Assembly: GCF_035978755.1 (NCBI RefSeq)
Contig: NZ_CP108414.1
Span: 1,488,001-1,552,000 of the forward strand
Direction: 5' to 3'
DNA: 64,000 nt
From: Streptomyces sp. NBC_01298
GTDB taxonomy: Bacteria > Actinomycetota > Actinomycetes > Streptomycetales > Streptomycetaceae
Part shown: piece by piece, positions 1 through 8,068 of the stretch
Layout of the letters: every line of letters begins with the position of its first letter
How positions within the stretch are numbered: the first letter of the stretch is position 1
Translations under genes and position numbers: made by a program
The notes under the pieces: model-generated
Databases searched by the model: none
Told to the model about the DNA's origin: nothing
What the model saw: only the letters and a program-made list of their open reading frames with translations

Positions 1-689
1 ACGATTTCGCACTGGCCGTGGGCTTCCTGGCCAGCGAGGGCGTGCTCGCCTCGGCCTCGGACGTCCGGGCCGTGACCTACTGCGAGGGCACCACCGAGGA
101 CGGATCGAACACCTACAACGTGGTGAACGTGCAGCTCGCCGCCGGAGTTCCGGTGCCCGACATCACGCTGGAGCGGAACGTCTACACCACCTCCTCCTGC
201 GGCCTGTGCGGGAAGGCCAGTCTGGACGCGGTGCGCACCGCGACGCGGTTCCCGGGGCTCGCGGACGATCCCGTACGGGTGGGCGCGCGGCTCCTGGGGG
301 AGCTGCCGGACCGGCTGCGCGCGGAGCAGAAGGTCTTCGAGCGTACGGGCGCCCTGCACGGCGCCGGGCTGTTCTCGGCGGAGGGCGAGCTGATCGACGT
401 ACGGGAGGACGTGGGGCGGCACAACGCGGTGGACAAGATCGTCGGCCGGGCGCTGCAGGCCGGGCGGCTGCCGCTGGCGGGCTCCGTCCTGCTGGTGTCG
501 GGGCGGGCCTCCTTCGAGCTGGCGCAGAAGGCCGTGATGGCGGGCATTCCCGTCCTGGCGGCCGTCTCCGCGCCGTCCTCGCTCGCGGTGGACCTGGCAC
601 TGGAGTCGGGGCTGACGCTGGTCGGGTTCCTGCGGGGCGGGGACATGAACATCTACGCGGGCGAGGAGCGGATCGACCTGACGGCGTGA
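1..689 (+). CDS. fdhD: Formate dehydrogenase accessory sulfurtransferase FdhD (5' end missing)
   Basis: This is the C-terminal 228 or so residues of FdhD, the cytoplasmic protein that relays sulfur from a cysteine desulfurase to the molybdenum cofactor of formate dehydrogenase. The window opens inside the gene: the frame reads from base 3 with no start, against a usual length near 280 residues. The catalytic cysteine loop SSCGLCG lies at bases 192-212, with the two cysteines at 198-200 and 207-209. Other family blocks are [10 protein letters not shown] (about 409-438) and [11 protein letters not shown] (about 499-531). The last codons and the stop form the first unit of a 20-bp tandem repeat (681-740). 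Start and upstream partners are outside the window. Confidence 0.93.
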   Translation, partial: DFALAVGFLASEGVLASASDVRAVTYCEGTTEDGSNTYNVVNVQLAAGVPVPDITLERNVYTTSSCGLCGKASLDAVRTATRFPGLADDPVRVGARLLGELPDRLRAEQKVFERTGALHGAGLFSAEGELIDVREDVGRHNAVDKIVGRALQAGRLPLAGSVLLVSGRASFELAQKAVMAGIPVLAAVSAPSSLAVDLALESGLTLVGFLRGGDMNIYAGEERIDLTA

Positions 690-740
690 CCCGCGGCCCG
701 ACGGCGTGACCCGCGGCCTGACGGCGTGACCCGGGGCCCG
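681..740 (+). repeat. 20-bp tandem repeat, three units, containing the fdhD stop codon
   Basis: Three 20-bp units begin at 681, 701 and 721, each starting ACGGCGTGAC and continuing CCGCGGCCCG with one or two changes. The TGA inside the first unit is the fdhD stop, so each unit carries an in-phase copy of the last sense codons plus stop. This looks like slippage or duplication at the gene end. Confidence 0.85.
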
Positions 741-852
741 GCGGCTGAACGGTGCCTGACCGGCCGGTGACCGGCGGGGGCGGCGGCCCGGCCGGGGCGC
801 CGACGGGGCGGCGAGGGCCGTCGTGCGGCCCCCGCCCCTGCCCCGTACGGGC

Positions 853-1122
853 TTACTTCTCGGCCAGGTGTCCCGCGCCCGTGTGCGCGGTGCCCGGCGG
901 GGCCTGGACGGTCTGGCTGTACTGGTTGTCCTTCGGCGCGGGCTCGATCTTCTTCGCGGCCACGTGCGGGGTGCCCGCCGGGGCCTCGACGGTGCGGCTG
1001 TGGGCGGAGCCGTCCTTGGCGGCGCCGTCGCCGTTGTCCGCGGCGTTGGCCGCCCCGCCGAGGGCGAGCGTGGCGAGCAGGGCGGCGGCGGAGGCGGCGA
1101 CGATGCGCTTGCTGAGCTTCAT
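853..1122 (-). CDS. Small secreted protein, unknown function
   Basis: An 89-residue protein with a clear Sec signal: MKLSKR, an alanine/leucine-rich core to about residue 22, then GGAANAADN with likely cleavage after ANA. The mature part (about 60 residues) has no cysteine and holds two related segments, TVEAPAGTPHVAAKK and TVQAPPGTAHTGAGH, so it looks like a short duplicated Pro/Gly/His-containing peptide. I recognise no domain. The ATG is preceded by CAGGGAG. It stands alone, with about 160 bases to fdhD and 118 to the ferredoxin-like gene on the same strand. Probably cell-wall associated or released; function unknown. Confidence 0.75.
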   Translation of the reverse strand: MKLSKRIVAASAAALLATLALGGAANAADNGDGAAKDGSAHSRTVEAPAGTPHVAAKKIEPAPKDNQYSQTVQAPPGTAHTGAGHLAEK

Positions 1123-1240
1123 GAGGGGCTCCCTGGTGGTTCGGGGTTTCTTGCTGACACCCAGAACCTAGAAGAACCGGACATTTCCTTGCTCTAACGC
1201 TTTTCGCCCCCGAACCCTCTCCCCCCTTACGCCGCCCCGA

Positions 1241-1672
1241 TCACCGCTTGCGGCGGCCTCGGCGGGAAGCGGGCTCGGCGGGCTTCGGTTCCGGGGGGTC
1301 GATGCGGTGCAGGTCGAGGGTCGCCGGGAGCGGGGTGGCGCCAGGGCCGCCCGCTCCGGCCCAGGCGATGATCTCGTCGGTGGCGGTGTCGTCCAGGGCC
1401 CAGCCGAACCACACCGCGCGGGCGCCCCTGCGGCGGGCCTCCGTGGTGGGCTGGACCACGATGACGTTGGCCTGCGCGCACGGGCCGAGGCAGTCGGACG
1501 TACGGACGGCCAGGCGCCCGTCGGAGGCCGCCGCGGCCTCGCGCAGCCGGGCCAGTTGTCCCGCGTGGTCGGTGCCGGGGTTCTTGACGGGGTCGCCGCA
1601 GCAGCATCCCCGGCAGACCACCAGGGTGCAGGGACGCGGGGCATGGGCGGAGAGCGGGCGTATCCAGGTCAC
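1241..1672 (-). CDS. (2Fe-2S) ferredoxin-domain protein, thioredoxin-like fold
   Basis: A 143-residue protein resembling the thioredoxin-like [2Fe-2S] ferredoxins. The N-terminal half has VVCRGCCCGDP (about residues 18-28) and, about 40 residues on, SDCLGPCAQANVIVV; these give the C-x(n)-C...C-x3-C cluster pattern of the family, with an extra cysteine pair at CCC. The C-terminus is basic (RRGRRKR). The frame opens with GTG at 1672, only 9 bases after the stop of the symporter gene, so the two are probably co-transcribed. No strong ribosome site precedes it, consistent with translational coupling. The electron-transfer partner is not evident. Confidence 0.82.
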   Translation of the reverse strand: MTWIRPLSAHAPRPCTLVVCRGCCCGDPVKNPGTDHAGQLARLREAAAASDGRLAVRTSDCLGPCAQANVIVVQPTTEARRRGARAVWFGWALDDTATDEIIAWAGAGGPGATPLPATLDLHRIDPPEPKPAEPASRRGRRKR

Positions 1673-1681
1673 CGCCGCACG

Positions 1682-2734
1682 TTACCGGGCCTGCGGGACC
1701 GGGTGTTGTGGGGTGTGCGAGACCTCCGCCACATGCCCGGCGGCGAGTTCGGTCCGCTCCGTGGCCTGCGGGTCCCGCGCACGGCGGCGGGCCAGTACCG
1801 CGCAGACCATCAGCTGCGTCTGGTGGAAGAGCATCAGCGGCAGCACGGCGAGGCTCGCCTGGGCTCCGAACAGCACGCTGGCCATGGGGAGTCCGGCGGC
1901 CAGGCTCTTCTTCGACCCCGCGAACTGGATGGCGATCCGGTCCTCGCGGCTGAATCCGAGGCGCTTGGCCCCGTACCAGGTGACCAGCAGCATCACGGCG
2001 AGGATGACCGCCTCCACGGCCATCAGGCCGCCGAGGCGCGGGAGGCTGACCTGGTGCCAGATCCCCGCGACCATGCCGGCGCTGAAGGCGGTGTAGACGA
2101 CGAGCAGGATCGAGCCGCGGTCGACGCGGCCGAGGACCGATCTGTTGCGGACGAGGAAGCCGCCGACCCAGGGGCGCAGGGCCTGGCCGAGGAGGAACGG
2201 CAGGAGCAGCTGGAGGACGATCTTCACCAGCGAGTCGGGGGAGAATCCGCCCGCGCTGTTGCCGAGCAGGCCGGCGGCGAGGACGGGGGTCAGGAAGATG
2301 CCGACGAGGCTGGAGAAGGAGCCCGCGCAGATCGCGGCCGGGACGTTGCCGCGGGCGATCGAGGTGAAGGCGATGGAGGACTGGATGGTCGAGGGGACCA
2401 GGCAGAGGAAGAGCAGGCCGCTGTAGAGGGGCGGCGTGAGGACGGCGGGGACCAGGGCGTGCGCGGCGAGGCCCAGGAGTGGGAAGAGCAGGAAGGTGCA
2501 GGCGAGCACGGTGAGGTGGAGCCGCCAGTGGCGCACGCCGTCGAGGGCCTCGCGGGTGGAGAGCCGGGCGCCGTAGAGGAAGAAGAGCAGGGCCACCGCC
2601 GCCGTGGAGGCGGCCTCGGCCACGGAGGCGGCCGCGCTGCGGGCGGGCAGCAGGGCGGCGAGGCCGATGGTGGCGAGCAGACCCATGATGAACGGGTCCA
2701 CGGGGAGCCAGGCGGGAAGGTGCGGGCGGCGCAT
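1682..2734 (-). CDS. Bile acid:sodium symporter (SBF) family membrane transporter
   Basis: About 350 residues with 9-10 hydrophobic segments, of the BASS/SBF fold that moves organic anions with sodium across the cytoplasmic membrane. Family features are LFFLYGARLS near the N-terminus, LVPSTIQSSIAFTSIARGN (the conserved motif of the first crossing region) and FAGSKKSLAAGLPMA in the second half. I choose ATG at 2734, behind AAGTGAG; an in-frame GTG at 2746 adds four residues, while longer openings run into low-complexity arginine/proline sequence. It is divergent from the LysR gene, which may regulate it, and 9 bases upstream of the ferredoxin-like gene. The substrate cannot be read from the sequence. 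Confidence 0.88.
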   Translation of the reverse strand: MRRPHLPAWLPVDPFIMGLLATIGLAALLPARSAAASVAEAASTAAVALLFFLYGARLSTREALDGVRHWRLHLTVLACTFLLFPLLGLAAHALVPAVLTPPLYSGLLFLCLVPSTIQSSIAFTSIARGNVPAAICAGSFSSLVGIFLTPVLAAGLLGNSAGGFSPDSLVKIVLQLLLPFLLGQALRPWVGGFLVRNRSVLGRVDRGSILLVVYTAFSAGMVAGIWHQVSLPRLGGLMAVEAVILAVMLLVTWYGAKRLGFSREDRIAIQFAGSKKSLAAGLPMASVLFGAQASLAVLPLMLFHQTQLMVCAVLARRRARDPQATERTELAAGHVAEVSHTPQHPVPQAR

Positions 2735-2897
2735 GCGGATGCTCACTTGCTGAGGTCGGCGGGAGGGCGGGGAGGGCCGGAGGGAAAGGCGGAGTCGGAG
2801 TCCCTTCCATCTTCGGGGGTCCGGTGGTGATCGGGAATCCCGCACACCACTCTCACTGTCATCACGGAACATGATGAGCGGGAGTAGGGTGGGCGGT

Positions 2898-3749
2898 GTG
2901 TACGACCCCGTTCAGCTGCGCACCTTCCTCACCGTCGCCCAGACCCTGAGCTTCACGCAGGCCGCCGCCCGGCTCGGCGTCCGCCAGTCCACGGTCAGCC
3001 AGCACGTGCGCCGGCTCGAGGAGGCCACCGGCCGGCCCCTCTTCCTGCGCGACACCCACAGCGTGGAACTCACGGAGGACGGCGAGGCGCTGCTCGGCTT
3101 CGCCCGCTCGATCCTGGAGGCGCACGAGCGCGCGGCGGCCTTCTTCGCCGGGACGCGGATCCGGGGCCGGCTGCGCTTCGGCGCCTCCGAGGACTTCGTG
3201 CTGACCCGGCTGCCGGAGATCCTGGAGGCCTTCCGGCACGAGCACCCCGAGGTGGAGCTGGAGCTGTCCGTCGAGCTGTCGGGGACCCTGCACGAGCGGC
3301 TGGACGCGGGGCGGCTGGACCTCGTACTCGCCAAGCGGCGCGGAGACGGCGACGAGCGGGGCCGGCTGGTGTGGCGGGACCGGATGGTGTGGATCGGGGC
3401 GGAGGGGCTCCGAGTGGACCCGGACCGGCCGGTTCCGCTGATCGTCTTCCCGCCGCCGGGCATCACACGGGCGCGGGCGCTGGACGTGTTGCAGGCGGAC
3501 GGGCGGCCGTGGCGGATCGCGTGTACGAGCGGCAGCCTGAGCGGCCTGATCGCGGCGGCGCGGGCGGGGCTGGGCGTGATGGCCCACACGCGCGGGCTGA
3601 TCCCACCAGGCCTGGTCCGCGTAGGCGGCCTCCCGGACCTCGGAACGGTGGAGTTCGCCCTGCTGCGCGGCCCCCGCAGCTCAGCGGCCGCGGAAGCCCT
3701 GGCCGCAGCGATCCTGGCGGGCGCGGACCGGCTGACGCGGGCGGCGTAG
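2898..3749 (+). CDS. LysR-family transcriptional regulator
   Basis: A 283-residue LysR-type regulator. The winged helix-turn-helix is at the N-terminus (VQLRTFLTVAQTLSFTQAAARLGVRQ; then STVSQHVRRLEEATGRPLF, about residues 4-50), followed by the linker helix and an effector domain beginning LRFGASEDFVLTRLPEILEAF. GTG at 2898 is preferred because YDPVQLRTF is the usual family beginning and GGGAGTAGGG precedes it; an ATG at 2871 would add nine residues. It diverges from the SBF transporter with about 160 bases between, the classic arrangement of a LysR regulator and its target. The effector is unknown. Confidence 0.92.
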   Translation: MYDPVQLRTFLTVAQTLSFTQAAARLGVRQSTVSQHVRRLEEATGRPLFLRDTHSVELTEDGEALLGFARSILEAHERAAAFFAGTRIRGRLRFGASEDFVLTRLPEILEAFRHEHPEVELELSVELSGTLHERLDAGRLDLVLAKRRGDGDERGRLVWRDRMVWIGAEGLRVDPDRPVPLIVFPPPGITRARALDVLQADGRPWRIACTSGSLSGLIAAARAGLGVMAHTRGLIPPGLVRVGGLPDLGTVEFALLRGPRSSAAAEALAAAILAGADRLTRAA

Positions 3750-4010
3750 GGGGGCGCACAGCCTGTGCGGCACGGCCGGGCCCCGCAGCCGGGACCCGCA
3801 GCGCGGCTCGCGGTCCCGCCGGGGGTGCGGCGGTGGAGTGGATCGCGGCCGAGGTCGCGCCCCAACTGTCCTGACCTGGGAACCCGAACGGCCGCCGGGC
3901 CGAATGTGCCGCCGTTCGCGACGGCGTGCGTTTAGGGTCGGCGTACGCCAACCGGGAGCGGTGGGGCGGGAATTCGTACGGAACGAACAGCAGCGAGCAG
4001 GGGGACGCAC
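3750..4010. other. 261-bp gap with a GGCGTACGCC palindrome
   Basis: No gene seen. A TAGGGT box (3933-3938) could be a -10 element but has no convincing -35. A perfect 10-bp palindrome GGCGTACGCC lies at 3940-3949, about 60 bases before the next start. GGGGGA just before 4011 is the ribosome site of the downstream gene. Confidence 0.4.
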
Positions 4011-4670
4011 GTGAGGATCGCGGTACTGGGTACGGGCGAGGTCGGGCAGCGGCTGGCGGGGAAGCTGGTCGCGGTCGGGCACGAGGTCACGATGGGCTCC
4101 CGGACGGCGGACAACGCCGAAGCCGCGCGGTGGGCCACCGAGACGGGCGGTGGCCACGGGACCTTCGCCGATGCCGCCGCCCGAGCCGAGCTCGTCGTCA
4201 ACGCGACCGGCGGGCTGGTCTCGCTCGCCGTGCTGGAGGCAGCCGGGGCCGGCAATCTCCGCGGCAAGACCGTCGTGGACGTCTCCAACGGGCTGGACTT
4301 CTCGGAGGGGTTCCCGCCCAGGGTAGTCACCCCGGACGGCCACAGCGTCGCCGAGCAGCTCCAGAAGGCTTTCCCCGAGGCGCGGATCGTCAAGACGCTC
4401 AACACCATGAACAACGCGGTGATGGTCGAGCCGAGCCGGGTACCGGGCCACCACACCGTGTTCGTGAGCGGCGACGACGCCGACGCCAAGGCCGAGACCA
4501 CCGCGCTCCTGCGTTCCTTCGGCTGGGCGCCCGAGCAGATCACCGATCTCGGCGACCTGTCGAGCGCCCGCGCCACCGAGGCCCTGATGGGGTTGTGGCT
4601 GCGGCTCTACGGGGTGCTCGGCCCGGTGGACTTCAACCTCTCCGTGGTCACCGCCAAGGGCACCGGCTGA
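4011..4670 (+). CDS. NADP(+)-binding F420 reductase-like oxidoreductase
   Basis: A 219-residue Rossmann protein of the NADPH-dependent F420 reductase (Fno/NpdG) family. The dinucleotide loop MRIAVLGTGEVGQRLAG starts at residue 1, with TMGSRTADNAE following beta-2, where serine/arginine usually recognise the NADP phosphate. Later blocks are VVDVSNGLDFSEG, VVTPDGHSVAEQLQKAFPEA and IVKTLNTMNNAVM, as in members that act on F420 or small carbonyl substrates. GTG at 4011 follows GGGGGA. It appears monocistronic: 150 bases separate it from the acyl-CoA ligase. F420 binding itself cannot be proven from sequence; it could use another cofactor partner. Confidence 0.85.
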   Translation: MRIAVLGTGEVGQRLAGKLVAVGHEVTMGSRTADNAEAARWATETGGGHGTFADAAARAELVVNATGGLVSLAVLEAAGAGNLRGKTVVDVSNGLDFSEGFPPRVVTPDGHSVAEQLQKAFPEARIVKTLNTMNNAVMVEPSRVPGHHTVFVSGDDADAKAETTALLRSFGWAPEQITDLGDLSSARATEALMGLWLRLYGVLGPVDFNLSVVTAKGTG

Positions 4671-4697
4671 CCGCACCGCCTGACCACATCGCCCGAC

Positions 4698-4729
4698 CGC
4701 ACCACCTGGCCGCACCACCTGGCCGCACC
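4698..4729 (+). repeat. 13-bp direct repeat, 2.5 copies
   Basis: CGCACCACCTGGC occurs at 4698-4710 and 4711-4723, followed by a partial CGCACC. It lies in the 150-bp gap before the acyl-CoA ligase. A TAGCGT box at 4786-4791 further down could be a -10 element. Confidence 0.6.
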
Positions 4730-4820
4730 GCTGGGGAGGTCTTGTGGAGGTCTGCCTTCCGCGATCACTGGCAGGTGGACGTGGGATAGCGTCGCCGCGC
4801 CGTACGGAGAGGAGCGGGCC

Positions 4821-6644
4821 TTGCACGAGACCACCGTCCCGCCGGTCGTCACGGGCTCACCCGTCGGCGGTCTGGCCGATGCCGTTTTCCTGCACGCCCG
4901 CGAGGACCCCGGCCGGGTCGTGCTCGGCCGGAAGTCGGACGGGGTCTGGGGCGACGTGACCTCCGGCGAGCTGGCCTCCGAGGTGCTCGGGCTCGCCAAG
5001 GGGCTGCTGGCGCAGGGCATCCGCTTCGGGGACCGGGTCGCGATCATGTCCCGCACCCGGTACGAGTGGACGCTCTTCGACTTCGCCCTGTGGGCGATCG
5101 GAGCCCAGCCCGTCCCCGTCTACCCCTCGTCCTCCGCCGAGCAGGTGCACTGGATCCTCTACGACTCCGAGTGCACGGCCTGCGTGGTGGAGGACGAGGA
5201 CCAGGCCATGACCGTCGGGTCGGTGATCGAGCGGCTGCCGATGCTGCGCCGGCTGTGGCAGCTGGACGCCGGCGCCGTGGACGGGCTCGTCCGGGACGGG
5301 CTCCAGGTCGCCGAGGACGTCGTGCACCGCCACCGGAGCGCCGTGACGCCCGACGCGACGGCCACCGTCATCTACACCTCGGGGACCACCGGACGCCCCA
5401 AGGGCTGTGTGCTGACCCACGGCAATTTCATGTTCGAGGCCGACACGATGGTGACCCGCTGGGAGTCCGTCTTCCGGGCCGGGCCCGGTGAGCAGCCCTC
5501 CACCCTGCTGTTCCTGCCGCTCGCCCACGTCTTCGGGCGGATGGTGGAGGTGGCGGCCGTCCGCGCCCGGGTGAAGCTCGGGCACCAGCCGGTGCTGGCG
5601 GCGGCCGAACTCCTGCCGGACCTCGCCGCGTTCCGGCCCACGTTCGTGCTCGGGGTGCCGTACGTCTTCGAGAAGGTCTTCGCCGCCGCGCGCCGCAAGG
5701 CCGAGAGCGAGGGCCGGACGGGCCCCTTCGACCGGGCGGTGGACACGGCCGTACGGTACGCGGAGGCGCGCGAGGAGCGGGCGTTCGGCGTCGGGCCCGG
5801 GCCCTCGGCGAAGCTGCGCGTGGAGCACCAGCTCTTCGAGAAGCTGGTGTACGGGAAGGTCCGCGAGGCGCTGGGCGGCCGGGTGCGGTACGCGATGTCG
5901 GGCGGCTCCGCGATGTCGCGCCGGCTGGGGCTGTTCTTCGAGGGCGCCGGGGTCACGGTCTTCGAGGGCTACGGGCTGACGGAGTCCTGCGCGGCGGCGA
6001 CCGCGAACCCTCCCGGGGCCGTCAAGTACGGCACCGTCGGGCGGCCTATCCCCGGCGGCACGGTGCACATCGCCGACGACGGGGAGATCTGGCTCCGGGG
6101 CGCCCACGTCTTCTCCGGGTACCTGAACGATCCGCACGCCACGGAGGCCGTCCTGCGGGACGGCTGGCTGGCGACGGGGGACCTGGGGCGCCTCGACGCG
6201 GACGGGTACCTCACGATCACCGGCCGCAAGAAGGAGATCCTGGTGACCTCCAACGGCAAGAGCGTCGCGCCGACCGCCCTGGAGGAGCGGGTCCGCTCGC
6301 ATCCGCTCGTCTCGCAGTGCGTCCTGGTGGGCAACGACCGGCCGTACATCGCGGCCCTGCTCACCCTGGACATGGAGGGGGTCGCGCACTGGCTGGCGAT
6401 GCGCGGCCGTCCCCGGCTGCCGGAGGCGGAGCTGGTGCTGGACCCCGATCTGACGGCGGAGGTCCGCCGGTCGGTGGTGGCGGCCAACACCCTGGTCTCC
6501 CAGGCCGAGTCGATCCGCACGTTCCGCGTCCTGGGCGAGCAGTTCACCGAGGAGCGGGGGCTGCTGACGCCCTCGCTGAAGCTGAAGCGGCGGGCCATAG
6601 AGAAGGTCTACGCCAAGGAGGTGGCGGCCCTCTACCCGTCCTGA
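4821..6644 (+). CDS. Long-chain acyl-CoA ligase (AMP-dependent synthetase), FadD15-like
   Basis: A 607-residue adenylate-forming enzyme that activates a fatty acid with ATP and transfers it to coenzyme A. The phosphate loop YTSGTTGRPKG is at residues 185-195, the adenine/pyrophosphate block FEGYGLTES near 378-386, and the hinge block TGDLGRLDADGYLTITGRKK near 452-471. The C-terminal SLKLKRR is the form of the terminal lysine region typical of FadD15-type ligases rather than GK. Length matches that subgroup (about 600). TTG at 4821 is chosen because GGAGAGGAGCGGG lies directly before it. It stands 145 bases upstream of the transporter operon with its own reading direction shared. Confidence 0.93.
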   Translation: MHETTVPPVVTGSPVGGLADAVFLHAREDPGRVVLGRKSDGVWGDVTSGELASEVLGLAKGLLAQGIRFGDRVAIMSRTRYEWTLFDFALWAIGAQPVPVYPSSSAEQVHWILYDSECTACVVEDEDQAMTVGSVIERLPMLRRLWQLDAGAVDGLVRDGLQVAEDVVHRHRSAVTPDATATVIYTSGTTGRPKGCVLTHGNFMFEADTMVTRWESVFRAGPGEQPSTLLFLPLAHVFGRMVEVAAVRARVKLGHQPVLAAAELLPDLAAFRPTFVLGVPYVFEKVFAAARRKAESEGRTGPFDRAVDTAVRYAEAREERAFGVGPGPSAKLRVEHQLFEKLVYGKVREALGGRVRYAMSGGSAMSRRLGLFFEGAGVTVFEGYGLTESCAAATANPPGAVKYGTVGRPIPGGTVHIADDGEIWLRGAHVFSGYLNDPHATEAVLRDGWLATGDLGRLDADGYLTITGRKKEILVTSNGKSVAPTALEERVRSHPLVSQCVLVGNDRPYIAALLTLDMEGVAHWLAMRGRPRLPEAELVLDPDLTAEVRRSVVAANTLVSQAESIRTFRVLGEQFTEERGLLTPSLKLKRRAIEKVYAKEVAALYPS

Positions 6645-6679
6645 CGGGCGCCGCCGGCCCGGTCCGGCCCGATCCCGCC

Positions 6680-6695
6680 AACGGTCCGAACCGTT
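6680..6695. promoter_or_regulatory. Perfect 16-bp dyad AACGGT-CCGA-ACCGTT
   Basis: Perfect 6-bp arms around CCGA, 35 bases upstream of the proposed -35 of the transporter operon and 36 bases after the ligase stop. It could be a small operator or the stub of a terminator; there is no U tract. Confidence 0.4.
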
Positions 6696-6729
6696 ACCTG
6701 ACGGGCCGTCACTTTACTTGTCGTTGATA

Positions 6730-6758
6730 TTGACGATGCGTCAGGTCGCGCACAGAAT
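6730..6758 (+). promoter_or_regulatory. Candidate sigma-70-type promoter of the Liv-like operon
   Basis: TTGACG at 6730-6735 and CAGAAT at 6753-6758 are separated by 17 bases, a good fit to an HrdB promoter. It lies about 30 bases before the ribosome site GGAGGGG (6774-6780) of the lipoprotein gene. Confidence 0.5.
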
Positions 6759-6789
6759 GCGGGGATTCCGACCGGAGGGGATCCACCAC

Positions 6790-8052
6790 ATGTTGCGACC
6801 GATCCGCACCCTGGCCGCCGCGGCGGCGGCGCTCGCGCTCGTCTCCGCCTGCAACTCCGCCTCCAACGGCGCCTCCACCGACAAGCCGGGAACCGCCGGC
6901 ACCTCCCGCGGGGTGACCAAGGACTCCATCAAGGTCGGCGGCATCGTGTCGATGACCAGCGCGAGCGGCTACAGCAAGAAGGCCACCGACCTCGGGGCGA
7001 AGGCCCGTTACGCGAGAGCCAACGCCGAGGGCGGGATCAACGGCCGCAAGATCGACTACATCGGCGCCGAGGACGACGGGCAGGACCCCGCCAAGAACCT
7101 GGCCGCCGCCCGCAAACTCGTCCAGCAGGACAAGGTGTTCGCGGTCTCCCCCATGAGTTCGGTCACCTTCAGCGGCGCCGATTTCCTGGAGCAGGAGAAG
7201 GTGCCCACCTTCGGCTGGGGCACGCTCCCCTCCTTCTGCGGCCCCAAGTACATCTACGGGTTCAACGGCTGCCTCGTCCCCACCCCCGGCGGCACCATCA
7301 ACCAGACCTGGCCCGAGGGCATCGGACAGGTCCTCGGCGGCGCCGCGGGCAAGTCGGTCGCGATCATCGCCAACGACAGCGACGCCGGGAAGTTCGGCGT
7401 GCGCACCTTCCAGCAGGGCTTCACCAGCGCCGGGTTCAAGGTCTCCTACGCCAAGGCCTCGGTGCCCGGCACCGCCGTGCCGAGCGACTGGTCGGCGTAC
7501 GTCAAGGAGATCCTGGAGAGCAACGACGGCAAGGCCCCGGACGCGGTGGTCTCCGTCATGCAGACCCCCAACAACATCGGGCTGTTCACCTCGCTCAAGC
7601 GCAGCGGGTACAAGGGACTGCTCTCCGACCCGACCGACTACGACCCGGGTCTGCTCGCCAAGGACGCCACCAAGCAGGCCCTCGACGGCGTGCACGTGCT
7701 GCTGCAGTTCGAGCCGTTCGAGTCGACGAACCCGAAGATGGACCAGTTCAAGGCCGACATCAAGGCCGCGTCGGGCGGGCTGGAGGTGCCGCTCAACATG
7801 CACATGCTGACCGGCTACATGTCGGCCGACCTGTTCGTGTCCATCGCGCAGAAGGCCGGCAAGGACCTGACCGTCGAGTCCTTCCAGGCCGCCGCGCAGA
7901 GCTTCTCCGACACCGACACCCTCGTCGGCAACCGCGCGGAGCCCAAGGGCCAGAAGGACAGCTTCGGCTGCGGGGCGCTCGTCCAGCTGAAGAACGGCGC
8001 GTACGAGGTCTCCGTACCGTTCAAGTGCTACGAGCCCATCCCCTTCAAGTAG
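6790..8052 (+). CDS. Branched-chain amino-acid type ABC transporter substrate-binding lipoprotein
   Basis: A 420-residue extracytoplasmic solute-binding protein of the periplasmic-binding type I (LivJ/AmiC) fold. The signal is a lipoprotein one: MLRPIRTLAAAAAALALVSAC, with the lipidated cysteine at residue 21 in the lipobox LVSAC. The start of the mature domain, DSIKVGGIVSMTSASGYSKKA, and the Lys-rich beta strand order are typical. ATG at 6790 is chosen because GGAGGGG ends 9 bases upstream and longer openings have no signal peptide. It is 16 bases before the permease fusion and forms an operon with it. The ligand is an amino acid or similar small molecule by family; it is not determinable here. 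Confidence 0.92.
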   Translation: MLRPIRTLAAAAAALALVSACNSASNGASTDKPGTAGTSRGVTKDSIKVGGIVSMTSASGYSKKATDLGAKARYARANAEGGINGRKIDYIGAEDDGQDPAKNLAAARKLVQQDKVFAVSPMSSVTFSGADFLEQEKVPTFGWGTLPSFCGPKYIYGFNGCLVPTPGGTINQTWPEGIGQVLGGAAGKSVAIIANDSDAGKFGVRTFQQGFTSAGFKVSYAKASVPGTAVPSDWSAYVKEILESNDGKAPDAVVSVMQTPNNIGLFTSLKRSGYKGLLSDPTDYDPGLLAKDATKQALDGVHVLLQFEPFESTNPKMDQFKADIKAASGGLEVPLNMHMLTGYMSADLFVSIAQKAGKDLTVESFQAAAQSFSDTDTLVGNRAEPKGQKDSFGCGALVQLKNGAYEVSVPFKCYEPIPFK

Positions 8053-8068
8053 GGGCGCGGGAAACGGA

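Noticed and set aside
3940..3949. GGCGTACGCC palindrome as a strong operator
   Set aside because: Only 10 bp and common at this GC, so kept as a note only.
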